The translations under genes were made by a program, and so were the position numbers. A DNA stretch of 11,599 nt from the NCBI GenBank assembly GCA_943331145.2, contig CALQKL020000050.1:1-11599 (forward strand), read 5' to 3'. The DNA is from Chitinophaga pinensis. GTDB taxonomy: Bacteria > Bacteroidota > Bacteroidia > Chitinophagales > Chitinophagaceae. Below, one piece after another: positions 1-8,344 of the stretch; positions within the stretch are counted from its first letter, which is position 1; each line of letters starts with the position of its first letter. The notes beneath the pieces are model-generated. The model ran no database searches. It saw only the letters and a program-made list of their open reading frames with translations, and was not told where the DNA came from.

Positions 1-3000
1 AATCAAACGAATCAGAATGTTACATTGACGGGAGCAACGGGTGGTACGTTCAGTTTATCACCAGTAGGAACGACAGGTCTTTCGTTGAATACAAGTACAG
101 GATCTGTAAATCCATCAACGAGTACAGCGGGTACCTATACCGTGAATTACAACATTCCAGCAGCCAATGGCTGTCCGACCGTGAACATAGATACAACCAT
201 CACGATTTCAACAACACCAGTTGCACCAGTTCCTTCCGGAAATAATATTTGTAGTGGAAATACGCTTCAGTTGAATACGAGTTACACAGGTTCTGGTACA
301 CCAACGTGGAGTTGGACAGGTCCTAATGGATTCTCAAGTTCTGCCGAAGATCCTTCCATTTCTAATGTTACAGTAGCAGCAACAGGTATATATAATGTTA
401 CAGTAACGATTAACGGGTGCGTCTCACCAGCAGGAACAGTAAATATAGTTGTTAATCAAACCCCTGCAACTCCAACTGCATCATCAAATTCCCCAGTTTG
501 TACGGGTAATGCGTTAACATTAAACGCAACAACAACAAGCACTATGTCAGTAACATGGAGTTGGTCTGGTCCAAATAGTTTTACATCAACTTCTCAAAAT
601 CCACAAGTAAGTGCAACTGCAACAACATCAATGGGTGGAACGTATGATGTAATTGCCATTGCAACGTATACTGCCACCGCATTAAGTTGCTCATCCGCAA
701 TTGCATCAACAATTGTTGTTGTAAATCCAACACCAGCAATAAGCAGTTCCGATTCAACCAACCCATCAAATTGCGCAAGCTCAACGGGAAGCATAATTTT
801 AAACGGATTGACTGCTTCAACTTCGTACACGGTAAATTATACCAATTCCGCAGGTGCACAAACAACAACATTAACGAGTAGTACAAGTGGCGTTATAACA
901 ATATCATCACTTCCTGCAGGCTCTTATTCTAATATCTATGTGGTATTAAATAATTGTCCATCTGCACCAGTTGGTCCATTTAATTTGGTAGATCCAACGC
1001 CACCACCTATTCCATCTGCAACAAATAATAGTGCAATTTGTGATGGCGAATCTTTACAATTAAACGCAACAACAACATCAGCGGGCATACCAACATGGAG
1101 TTGGACGGGACCAAATGGATTTTTAAGTTCTTTACAGAATCCACAGATTACTCCGGCAACACTAATAAATGCTGGTACTTATAATGTAACGGTTACCATT
1201 AATAGCTGTACTTCCTCTGCAGGTACAACAACTGTAATTGTTAATCCAAGACCATTAGCTCCTGTTGCTCCTAATCCAGTTGTTTATTGCCAATTTGATG
1301 TACCTGTTGCCCTTACTGCAACAGCATTGCCTGGACATACGTTGAAATGGTATACATCTTCTACCGGAGGAACGGGATCTTTAATTGCACCAACTCCAAC
1401 TACAAGTACTGTAGGAACTGTTTCATATTTTGTGAGTCAAACAACTCCTGAAATTTGCGAAGGGTTAAGAACACAAATAGATGTAATTGTAAATCCAACA
1501 CCAGTAGTTTCTGGTCAATCACAAACAATCTGTAGTGGAGCAAGTTTTTTAATTTCTCCAAGCGGAACTTCAAGTGTTCCTTCTAACACCCTTTATTCGT
1601 GGGGTCTTCCAGTGGTAACAGGGGGTCTAACAGGCGGTGCAATTGGAGTAAACCAATCTAATATTACTGGTACTTTATCTAACCCAACCGATTCTGTACA
1701 AACCGCAACATATATAGTTACGCCAATTTCAGGCAACTGTCAAGGTGATACTTTTACAGTTGTCATTTTCGTAAATCCAGCACCAAGAATTATTTTTTCT
1801 TTATCTAATCAATCTAAATGTTCGGGTGAAATTTCGCAAGCAGTAACATTAACATCACCAACCCCAGGTGCTGTCATTCCATGGACTTCAACACAACCCG
1901 CTGGAATTAGTGGTGTAACACTTTCTGGCTCAGGTACAATTCCTGCACAAACATTAATAAATACTACACCTAATCCAATAACGGTTACCTATACCGCAAT
2001 AGCTTCTACTACTGGAGCTTCTGCTTGTCCGGGTACACCATCTTTATATCAAATTGTTGTTACGCCAACTCCTGTTATTCCAAATACAACAGAAACAATT
2101 TGTAGTGGAGGTTTCTTTAATGTTCAGCCTGCTAATAATTCAAATACAATAATACCATCTGGTACAACATATACTTGGACGGTATCAAACAATTCAAATA
2201 TAACAGGTCAAGCTGATCAGCCGTTTGCACAAACATCAATTACAGATACATTAACCAATATTAGCAATGTACCACAAACCATTACATATACAGTAGAACC
2301 AAGGTCTGGCATTGCAGATTCTTGTATCGGTCAGCAATTTACAATTACTGTAATTGTAAATCCAAAGCCTGTAATCCCAACGTTAACGCAAACAGTTTGT
2401 AGCGGAACAGGGTTTCTATTAAATCCAATAAATGGTCAACCCAACGCCAATACAATAGTACCCAATGCTACAGTGTATAATTGGTCTGCTCCAACGCTTC
2501 CTGTAGGAATGAGTGGTGCTGCAACAGGAACGAATCAATCAACCATCAGTGGTACTTTATTTAATACCACATTTGCGCCAATAACAATAACATATCTAGT
2601 TACACCTACTTCAGGTGCTGCAGGAAATTGCCCAGGATTACCATTCAATGTTGCCATCACCGTAAATCCACTTGCTTCTATCAGTAACAACCCTTTGAGC
2701 CAACCTGTTTGTAATGGAAATACCACTCTACCAGTAAACTGGTCGTCATTTACAGCAGGATCAACTTACTCATGGACGTTAGTTTCGTTTGGAAACGTAA
2801 CAGGTTATTTGCCAGCAGGAAATGGTTCAACACTGGGTGCAATGACTTTAACAAACACAGGAATAGCTCAAGACTCCGTTATATATGCTGTTTCATCTAC
2901 AGCCAGTGCTTGCGCAGGTCCAGCAACCAACTATACCATTTATGTAAATCCAGATGCAAACGCAGATTTCAATTGGCCTTATGACACAGCTTGTTGGCCT

Positions 3001-6000
3001 TATTCAATTGTGATTAATAATACTTCACAACTATCACCAGGAAATGTAAACATTCCAAACAGCAGTTATAATTGGTATAACATCAATCAATTGGGAACGG
3101 AAACCTTTATTGGAGCTGGCTCAGTATTCCCAGGATATATAATTCCAGGACCAAGTGATTCCATCAAAATAAAAATGGTTTCTATAAGTGCATTTGGTTG
3201 TAAAAATGATAGTTTAACCCATACCTTCTTTACCAAACCAAAACCAACGGCAGCATTTACGATGTCTAATAGAGACAGTTGTGGTCCGTTAACCATTTCA
3301 TTTGTAAATCAAACCAATATTAGAGATACATTTAGATATCAATGGAATTTTGGAAATGGTCAAACATCAACGTCTACAAATCCAGCGCCAGTAACTTATC
3401 AAAGCAATCCGAGATTTTTTGATACAACATATTATATAACACTTCGTGCATTTAATGAATGTGATACCACAAAATATTTAGATAGTGTAATTGTAAGAGC
3501 TGATCCAAAAGCAAGATTTGCTGTTTCTTCTTCATCAGGTTGTTCGCCATTTACAATACAAATAACAAACAGCTCTTTAGGCAATCCGCATACATATTAC
3601 TGGCATTTTGGAGATGGTAGAGATACAATAACAACATCTTTGGGAACATTGTCCCATACTTATTACACAGGAGTAGTAGATACTTTTGATTTGATGCTTA
3701 TTGCAGAAAGCAATTGTGGCAGAGACACACAAATTATAAATATTCGGGTAGCACCAAATGTAATTGTGCCAGGCATTTCTGTAAATGCAACAGAATTATA
3801 TGGTTGTGTTTCGCATTCAGTTACTTTCATAAACACATCAACAGGTGCAACTAATTTTACTTGGGATTTTGGAGATGGTACAATTGCAACTACCAATTTG
3901 TTTCAAATGAATGTAAATCATACTTATTATACACCGGGCAATTTTAATGTTCACATCGATTTGACAAACGGTTGTAGTGATACATCCAAAGACTTGTCCA
4001 TTACGGTTTACCCTCGTCCTATTCCTGCGTTTACGACTAGTCAAGCCGTTTATTGCCTAGGCGATACCACCAGATTTATTAATAATTCCATCAACGCTAC
4101 CAATTACATTTGGAGCTTTGGGAATGGCGTAATTAATACAAATTTCCAACCTAATTATATGTACTTAAATCCAGGTGTATATAATGTACAATTGGAAGCG
4201 CAACAAAGTAATGCAACAGGGTTGGTATGTTTCGACACCATAACGAGGTCGATTACCATATTGAGCAAACCTGATACGGCTATCATTACCAATATAACTC
4301 CAATTAATTGTTCACCATTTATAATCACTGGGTCTGTTCCAGGTTATACTACAGAATCAATAACCTGGTATGTGTATGATACAACACTTCCAGTTTATCC
4401 TGTTGTAATTTCTAATCCTATATTAAATTATACTTTTAATAATTCAGGTAGATTTAAAGTGGTCATGGTGATTGAAAATGCCTCTGGTTGTAAAGACAGT
4501 TCGTTTAGGTTCTTGAGCGTGTATGCTAAACCGGTAGCGGCCTTCACGCCATTAAATTTATCAACCTGTAGTTTGGATACTTTGGTTTCTTATATAAATA
4601 ATACAACAGCAAATATATATACACCTTTAACGTATCGCTGGTATGTTGATGGTATACAACGCGCAACATCAGGCAATTTCACGTATCGATATACAGCATT
4701 ACCAACTGATATTTTACCAAGGATATTTAATACTAAATTAGTTGCCACCAATTCTGTTGGATGTGCTGATTCAATAACGGGTTCATTACAAATAAACCCT
4801 ACGGCAAAATCAATATTTACATTAAGCAATCCTCAAGCTTGTATTCCATTTGTTGCAGCAATAAACAATGGTTCAACCTATGCTTCAAATTATCAATGGT
4901 ATTTAAATGGAGTGTTGGTGAGTACAGACGCTAATCCAATTATCAATATCACCACAGCCAATACGAGCTATACTGTAACTTTAATTGTATCCAATATTTA
5001 TGCTTGTCACCCAGATACCAGCAGCTTTACCTTCCGTTCTCGCGTAATGCCTATTGCGGCTTTCAGCTTCAACGATACGCTAGGTTGTTCAGGTCAACTC
5101 GCTGTGGTTACAACAAATACGAGTCAGTATGCAAACGCATATACTTGGGAGTGGGGGGATGCTACAGCCAACAGCACCATAAATAATCCAACGCATTTGT
5201 TCACTTCTGTTGGCTATTTTAATACGTTACTAACGGCATCGGATGGGGTTTGTACAGATACTGTAAGTCACTCAGTTATTGTGTCTCAAAAACCTACGGC
5301 AAACTTTATTGCCAATAATGTGAAAAATTGTGACACTTCAGGAGTACGTTTTATAAACTTAACAGCAAATGCAACTTCGTTTTTATGGACAGTTAGTAAC
5401 GGATATACTACAACCGAAACATCACCAACGATAACGTTAAACCCAAGCGCAACGTCATATTCTGTAACGTTATTGGCAATAAACGCAGACGGTTGTAGAG
5501 ATTCCTTAACAAGAGCAAATTACATTAAAGTGTATGCACTGCCTCCAGCAGACTTCACCATTACGCCTTCATCAACGATTTATATACCTAATTATACTTT
5601 TGGATTTTTAAATTTAACACCGGATTATTCAATCTATAAATACAACTGGTCACTAGGCGATGGATCATTTGCTATTACGAGAGATGTGGTTTCTCATTTG
5701 TATAATGATACCGGAACGTATGAAGTTCGTTTAACGGTAATAGATACTACCACAAGCTGTGTGGATACTGTTATAAAATATGCGCGAATAATTGGTTATC
5801 CAGGATATCTGTTTGTTCCAAATGCATTTTATGCCAACAGCACCCAAATAGATTTTAAATACTTTAAACCATTAGGAAAAGGATTGGCAGAATATGAGTT
5901 AATGATATTCGATAGTTGGGGAAAACTATTGTTTAGAACAACCAAATTAGATTATGCTGGAAGCCCTGTTGAAGGATGGGATGGAACGTATAAAGGTGCT

Positions 6001-6138
6001 CCAATGCCACAAGATGCCTATGCATGGAAAATCAAAGCTCGATTCAGAAATGGCAAGGTTTGGGAAGGCATGAATTACGATAAATCACAGCAAGGCCAAC
6101 CTGCGCACAGTTTTGGAACATTAACCTTATTTAGATAG
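1..6138 (+). CDS. Giant modular PKD/Ig-like surface adhesin with T9SS type-B C-terminal domain, 5'-truncated
   Basis: The frame is open from base 1 to a TAG at 6136-6138, giving 2045 visible residues. The first possible start (TTG at 25) lies inside a module, so the true start and signal peptide are off the left edge. Module order: a partial beta-rich module (1-225); Ig-like modules with a TWSWTGPNGF motif (226-1254), interrupted by a different domain at about 736-1020; an Ig-like module of the kind associated with CHU_C proteins, with LKWYTSSTGGTGS (about 1255-1497); five PKD-like modules (about 1498-2955); eleven PKD modules (about 2956-5799), some with clear WxFGDG motifs; and a gliding-motility-associated C-terminal domain (5806-6135). 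The protein is rich in Thr, Ser, Asn and Gly. By family knowledge it should be exported through the outer membrane by the type IX system and displayed on or released from the cell surface, as for SprB-like adhesins. The ligand is unknown. A PorP/SprF gene follows after 2 bp, which supports this role. Confidence 0.93.
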   Translation, partial: NQTNQNVTLTGATGGTFSLSPVGTTGLSLNTSTGSVNPSTSTAGTYTVNYNIPAANGCPTVNIDTTITISTTPVAPVPSGNNICSGNTLQLNTSYTGSGTPTWSWTGPNGFSSSAEDPSISNVTVAATGIYNVTVTINGCVSPAGTVNIVVNQTPATPTASSNSPVCTGNALTLNATTTSTMSVTWSWSGPNSFTSTSQNPQVSATATTSMGGTYDVIAIATYTATALSCSSAIASTIVVVNPTPAISSSDSTNPSNCASSTGSIILNGLTASTSYTVNYTNSAGAQTTTLTSSTSGVITISSLPAGSYSNIYVVLNNCPSAPVGPFNLVDPTPPPIPSATNNSAICDGESLQLNATTTSAGIPTWSWTGPNGFLSSLQNPQITPATLINAGTYNVTVTINSCTSSAGTTTVIVNPRPLAPVAPNPVVYCQFDVPVALTATALPGHTLKWYTSSTGGTGSLIAPTPTTSTVGTVSYFVSQTTPEICEGLRTQIDVIVNPTPVVSGQSQTICSGASFLISPSGTSSVPSNTLYSWGLPVVTGGLTGGAIGVNQSNITGTLSNPTDSVQTATYIVTPISGNCQGDTFTVVIFVNPAPRIIFSLSNQSKCSGEISQAVTLTSPTPGAVIPWTSTQPAGISGVTLSGSGTIPAQTLINTTPNPITVTYTAIASTTGASACPGTPSLYQIVVTPTPVIPNTTETICSGGFFNVQPANNSNTIIPSGTTYTWTVSNNSNITGQADQPFAQTSITDTLTNISNVPQTITYTVEPRSGIADSCIGQQFTITVIVNPKPVIPTLTQTVCSGTGFLLNPINGQPNANTIVPNATVYNWSAPTLPVGMSGAATGTNQSTISGTLFNTTFAPITITYLVTPTSGAAGNCPGLPFNVAITVNPLASISNNPLSQPVCNGNTTLPVNWSSFTAGSTYSWTLVSFGNVTGYLPAGNGSTLGAMTLTNTGIAQDSVIYAVSSTASACAGPATNYTIYVNPDANADFNWPYDTACWPYSIVINNTSQLSPGNVNIPNSSYNWYNINQLGTETFIGAGSVFPGYIIPGPSDSIKIKMVSISAFGCKNDSLTHTFFTKPKPTAAFTMSNRDSCGPLTISFVNQTNIRDTFRYQWNFGNGQTSTSTNPAPVTYQSNPRFFDTTYYITLRAFNECDTTKYLDSVIVRADPKARFAVSSSSGCSPFTIQITNSSLGNPHTYYWHFGDGRDTITTSLGTLSHTYYTGVVDTFDLMLIAESNCGRDTQIINIRVAPNVIVPGISVNATELYGCVSHSVTFINTSTGATNFTWDFGDGTIATTNLFQMNVNHTYYTPGNFNVHIDLTNGCSDTSKDLSITVYPRPIPAFTTSQAVYCLGDTTRFINNSINATNYIWSFGNGVINTNFQPNYMYLNPGVYNVQLEAQQSNATGLVCFDTITRSITILSKPDTAIITNITPINCSPFIITGSVPGYTTESITWYVYDTTLPVYPVVISNPILNYTFNNSGRFKVVMVIENASGCKDSSFRFLSVYAKPVAAFTPLNLSTCSLDTLVSYINNTTANIYTPLTYRWYVDGIQRATSGNFTYRYTALPTDILPRIFNTKLVATNSVGCADSITGSLQINPTAKSIFTLSNPQACIPFVAAINNGSTYASNYQWYLNGVLVSTDANPIINITTANTSYTVTLIVSNIYACHPDTSSFTFRSRVMPIAAFSFNDTLGCSGQLAVVTTNTSQYANAYTWEWGDATANSTINNPTHLFTSVGYFNTLLTASDGVCTDTVSHSVIVSQKPTANFIANNVKNCDTSGVRFINLTANATSFLWTVSNGYTTTETSPTITLNPSATSYSVTLLAINADGCRDSLTRANYIKVYALPPADFTITPSSTIYIPNYTFGFLNLTPDYSIYKYNWSLGDGSFAITRDVVSHLYNDTGTYEVRLTVIDTTTSCVDTVIKYARIIGYPGYLFVPNAFYANSTQIDFKYFKPLGKGLAEYELMIFDSWGKLLFRTTKLDYAGSPVEGWDGTYKGAPMPQDAYAWKIKARFRNGKVWEGMNYDKSQQGQPAHSFGTLTLFR
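226..1254 (+). repeat. Ig-like modules with TWSWTGPNGF motif (three copies)
   Basis: Within the adhesin, the motif T-W-S-W-(T/S)-G-P-N-(G/S)-F occurs at 304-333, 553-582 and 1093-1122. Each copy is preceded by a Cys in a context such as NICSG, PVCTG or AICDG, and followed by a GTYNVTVTIN-like strand and a second Cys. Copies 1 and 2 are 249 nt apart. Copy 3 is 540 nt after copy 2 because a different domain (about 736-1020, ending NLVDPTPPPIP) is inserted. This inserted domain resembles SprB- or fibronectin-type repeats only loosely. The modules probably fold as beta-sandwiches, each perhaps held by one disulfide; this is inferred from spacing only. Confidence 0.75.
1498..2955 (+). repeat. Five tandem PKD-like modules with a conserved Cys pair
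   Basis: Five modules of about 94-104 residues follow one another in the adhesin. Each opens with a Cys in a C-(S/N)-G context; these Cys codons are at 1531, 1819, 2101, 2398 and 2710. Each has a second Cys close to its end in a context such as GNCQG, SACPG, DSCIG, GNCPG or SACAG, and most end in a VNP-type linker. Three contain the strand pattern (N/T)xS-I-(T/S)-(G/D)-T-L followed by TIT-Y or TATY. The regular spacing shows expansion by module duplication followed by divergence. A disulfide in each module is likely but inferred. Confidence 0.78.
2956..5799 (+). repeat. Eleven tandem PKD modules
   Basis: I count eleven modules of about 80-95 residues. Typical starts are AAF, ARF, ANF or ADF, a Cys follows about 10 residues later, then a W-containing strand, and a second Cys near the end in a C-x-D-(T/S) context. 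The clearest PKD signatures are WNFGNG (near 3342), WHFGDG (near 3601), WDFGDG (near 3862), WSFGNG (near 4111), WEWGD (near 5146) and WSLGDG (near 5648). Others keep only the Trp (WYVDG, WYLNG, WTVSNG). The first ten carry the Cys pair. The last, next to the C-terminal sorting domain, has lost the first Cys and keeps only SCVDT. Module edges are approximate. Confidence 0.8.
5806..6135 (+). other. Gliding-motility-associated C-terminal (CHU_C, T9SS type-B sorting) domain
   Basis: The last 110 residues match the type-B sorting domain of type IX secretion substrates. The landmarks in order are YLFVPNAF, YELMIFDSWGKLLFRT, GWDGTYKG, QDAYAWKIKARF, and a terminal GTLTLFR immediately before the stop. 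In Flavobacterium johnsoniae, proteins with this kind of domain need the T9SS and, in the tested cases, a cognate PorP/SprF-like protein encoded next to them. The adjacent gene is exactly such a protein. Confidence 0.9.
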
Positions 6139-6140
6139 TT

Positions 6141-7199
6141 ATGAAAAAAATCACATTAACCTTATTTGTTTTACTAACCTTTCATTTTGGTTTTACACAA
6201 GATGCATTGTATAGTCAATTTAATTATACCCCTACGTATTTTAATCCCGGATTAGTTGGTACAGGTAAAGACTTTATAAGACTTTCGGCAGTAACAAAAT
6301 TGCAATGGTTTAATTTGTATAAGCCATACAAATATTTGTTTGGAGGAATAGACTATGCTATTTATGACGACAATGGCGTAAATATTTTAAATATTGGAGC
6401 TAACGTAAATTCTCAATCAAAAGGGTATATTACGAATACCAATATTACGGGTATTGTAGGCAGAAGTTTTGGTGCAAATATGAGCTGTAAAGAATGGTAT
6501 TTAAATATTGCTTTACAAGCTGGATACAATTTCGCAAGGGTAAATCCATCTCAATTTGTATTTATAGATCAGCTCAACCAAAATGGCATAACCGGTTTAC
6601 CTTCTGATGTAGAATTATTTAAAACCATTAACTCCAAAAACTATTTTGATTTTTCATCAGGTTTTGTTTTTACCTATAAAAAATTTATGGTTGGCACTGC
6701 GGTGCATCACATGAACGAGCCTGCTACCAGTTTTGTTGGAACGCCCGATGATTCAAAGCTTCCCAAAAAAATAACATCGCATTTAAGTTATAGTTACGAA
6801 AACGTATACAACATTTTAGCTTTAAAGCCCACTATTATTACACAATTCCAGGGAAAATCAAGTGTGGTAAGCGCAGGCGCAATAATAGATTATGCTGATT
6901 TCCCTATTGAGTTTGGTCTATGGTATAGAAACGCAATTGGCTTATCTAACAACAGCAGTTTTTGCTTGGGAATTACTTGGAAAATGGGAAAAAAAATGGC
7001 CCTTTTGGAAAAAGGACAGTATACTTCTAGAATAGGTTTAAATTATGATGTGGATATGTACAGGCCAGGTGTAAAAACTACGTTTGGTAGTATGGAAGTG
7101 GGCATGCAAAAAGATTTTAATCTTAAAAAAGGAGATATCCTTTGTCCAACTTCTAACTCGGGAAGTTGTAATGTACTTTTCCCTTGGCAATTTTTTTAA
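6141..7199 (+). CDS. PorP/SprF family type IX secretion-associated outer-membrane protein
   Basis: This 352-residue protein starts at an ATG two bases after the adhesin stop, so the two are almost certainly co-transcribed and possibly translationally coupled. Residues 1-20 form a signal peptide (MKK, a hydrophobic stretch, then FTQ before Asp21). The mature start DALYSQFNYTPTYFNPGLVG carries the family hallmark YxxNP(A/G)xxG at 33-40. The rest alternates short beta strands with loops, as expected for an outer-membrane barrel, and the chain ends in Phe, as many barrel proteins do. Members of this family include PorP of Porphyromonas and SprF of Flavobacterium; SprF is needed for secretion of the giant adhesin SprB. 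By context this copy probably serves the upstream adhesin. Length is normal, no damage is seen, and no ribosome-binding site is apparent. Confidence 0.9.
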   Translation: MKKITLTLFVLLTFHFGFTQDALYSQFNYTPTYFNPGLVGTGKDFIRLSAVTKLQWFNLYKPYKYLFGGIDYAIYDDNGVNILNIGANVNSQSKGYITNTNITGIVGRSFGANMSCKEWYLNIALQAGYNFARVNPSQFVFIDQLNQNGITGLPSDVELFKTINSKNYFDFSSGFVFTYKKFMVGTAVHHMNEPATSFVGTPDDSKLPKKITSHLSYSYENVYNILALKPTIITQFQGKSSVVSAGAIIDYADFPIEFGLWYRNAIGLSNNSSFCLGITWKMGKKMALLEKGQYTSRIGLNYDVDMYRPGVKTTFGSMEVGMQKDFNLKKGDILCPTSNSGSCNVLFPWQFF

Positions 7200-7265
7200 A
7201 AGATCGATTAATTTTTAAGCAAAGCATTTCGTTTTTTATTTAACCCTCGTTTCCCTTTTCATAAT

Positions 7266-7273
7266 TACCTTAG
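7266..7273 (+). promoter_or_regulatory. Candidate Bacteroidota -7 box upstream of mnmH
   Basis: TACCTTAG lies 16 bp before the mnmH ATG and matches the Bacteroidota -7 consensus TAnnTTTG except at one position. It is in the only gap (7200-7289) between the porP/sprF-like gene and the selenium operon. I see no TTG-type -33 element at the expected spacing, so this is a weak call. I see no clear hairpin terminator in the same gap. Confidence 0.35.
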
Positions 7274-7289
7274 CGAATCTAATGGCATT

Positions 7290-8339
7290 ATGAAAAAAAT
7301 TAGCGTTTCTGATTTTATTATACTCTCAGAACATCATTTGGTTTTTGATGTAAGAAGTCCTGATGAATATAACCATGCGCATTATCCTGGCGCGGTGTCG
7401 TTACCGTTATTTTCAAATGAAGAGCGAAAAGTTGTTGGAACTGCATATAAAAAGCAAAGCAAAGAAATGGCCATTAAATTGGGTTTGGATTTCTTTGGTA
7501 TAAAAATGCGCAGTATGGTTGAGGAAGTGGAAAAATTGTGCGATAGGATACAACCAAATAACAAAAAAATATTGGTGCATTGTTGGCGTGGAGGCATGCG
7601 TAGTGCGGCAGTGGCTTGGTTGCTTAATTTATATGGGTATGATGTTTATGTATTAGAAGGAGGTTATAAAGCATTTAGAAATTGGGTATTGCTGCAATTT
7701 GAATATCCGTATCAAATAAATGTATTGGGCGGTTATACCGGAAGTGCAAAAACAGAAACACTTCAAGAGCTGGAAAAATTGGGAGAAAACATCATTGATT
7801 TGGAAGGCATTGGAAACCATAAGGGATCTGCATTTGGCGGTATTGGACAAATGCCACAACCTACTCAGGAAATGTTTGAAAACATTTTAGCAATTAAAAT
7901 TTCTGAAAAAAATGCACAACATAATACGAACTACTTTTGGGTTGAGGATGAAAGTCAGCGTATTGGTGATTTAATTATTCCCAATGCATTTTGGAATAGC
8001 ATAAGAAAATCGACTTTATATTTTATAGATATCCCTTTTGAAGATCGATTGGATTTTATAGTTCAATCATACGGGAATCTTGAGATAGAGGCATTAAAAG
8101 AAGCAACCATTAGAATTCAAAAAAGATTTGGGCCAAATGAAACGAAGATTACATTGGCGCATCTTGAAGAAAATAAGATTAAAGAAGCGTTTGAAAATTT
8201 ACTCAACTATTACGACAAACATTATATAATGTCATTGCATAAACGAGAAAATGTAGAACATCTTTTACAGAAAATTCAGCTTTTAGAAATTAGTCCGAAA
8301 ACGAATGCAGAAATAGTTTTATCAACGATAAAAAATTAA
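7290..8339 (+). CDS. mnmH: tRNA 2-selenouridine(34) synthase (MnmH/SelU/YbbB)
   Basis: This 349-residue protein converts 2-thiouridine to 2-selenouridine at the wobble position of certain tRNAs, using selenophosphate. In the known enzyme the route goes through an S-geranylated intermediate. The N-terminal rhodanese domain covers about residues 1-135, with FDVRSPDEYNHAHYPGA at 19-35 and the catalytic loop HCWRGGMRSAA at 97-107, where Cys98 is the expected active Cys. A P-loop domain follows with GYTGSAKT at 148-155 and then DLEGIGNHKGSAFG, typical of the family. The P-loop has Ala153 where a canonical Walker A has Gly. Length agrees with the family (about 350-370). The ATG at 7290 places the rhodanese domain immediately at the N-terminus, as in homologues. 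selD follows 5 bp after the stop, so substrate supply and use are encoded together. Confidence 0.94.
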   Translation: MKKISVSDFIILSEHHLVFDVRSPDEYNHAHYPGAVSLPLFSNEERKVVGTAYKKQSKEMAIKLGLDFFGIKMRSMVEEVEKLCDRIQPNNKKILVHCWRGGMRSAAVAWLLNLYGYDVYVLEGGYKAFRNWVLLQFEYPYQINVLGGYTGSAKTETLQELEKLGENIIDLEGIGNHKGSAFGGIGQMPQPTQEMFENILAIKISEKNAQHNTNYFWVEDESQRIGDLIIPNAFWNSIRKSTLYFIDIPFEDRLDFIVQSYGNLEIEALKEATIRIQKRFGPNETKITLAHLEENKIKEAFENLLNYYDKHYIMSLHKRENVEHLLQKIQLLEISPKTNAEIVLSTIKN

Positions 8340-8344
8340 AAAAT

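Noticed and set aside
25..27. TTG as the start codon of the adhesin
   Set aside because: The frame is open to base 1 and the TTG lies within a module strand, with no signal peptide after it. The gene simply enters from outside the window.
581..886. Minus-strand open frames of about 80-100 residues opposite the adhesin
   Set aside because: They arise from the repetitive ACA/CCA/GCA-rich coding sequence of the adhesin, have low-complexity Leu/Gln-rich translations, and lack any promoter or homologue that I recognise.
7200..7289. Intrinsic terminator after the PorP/SprF gene
   Set aside because: T-runs are present, but I could not pair a stem of useful length before them.
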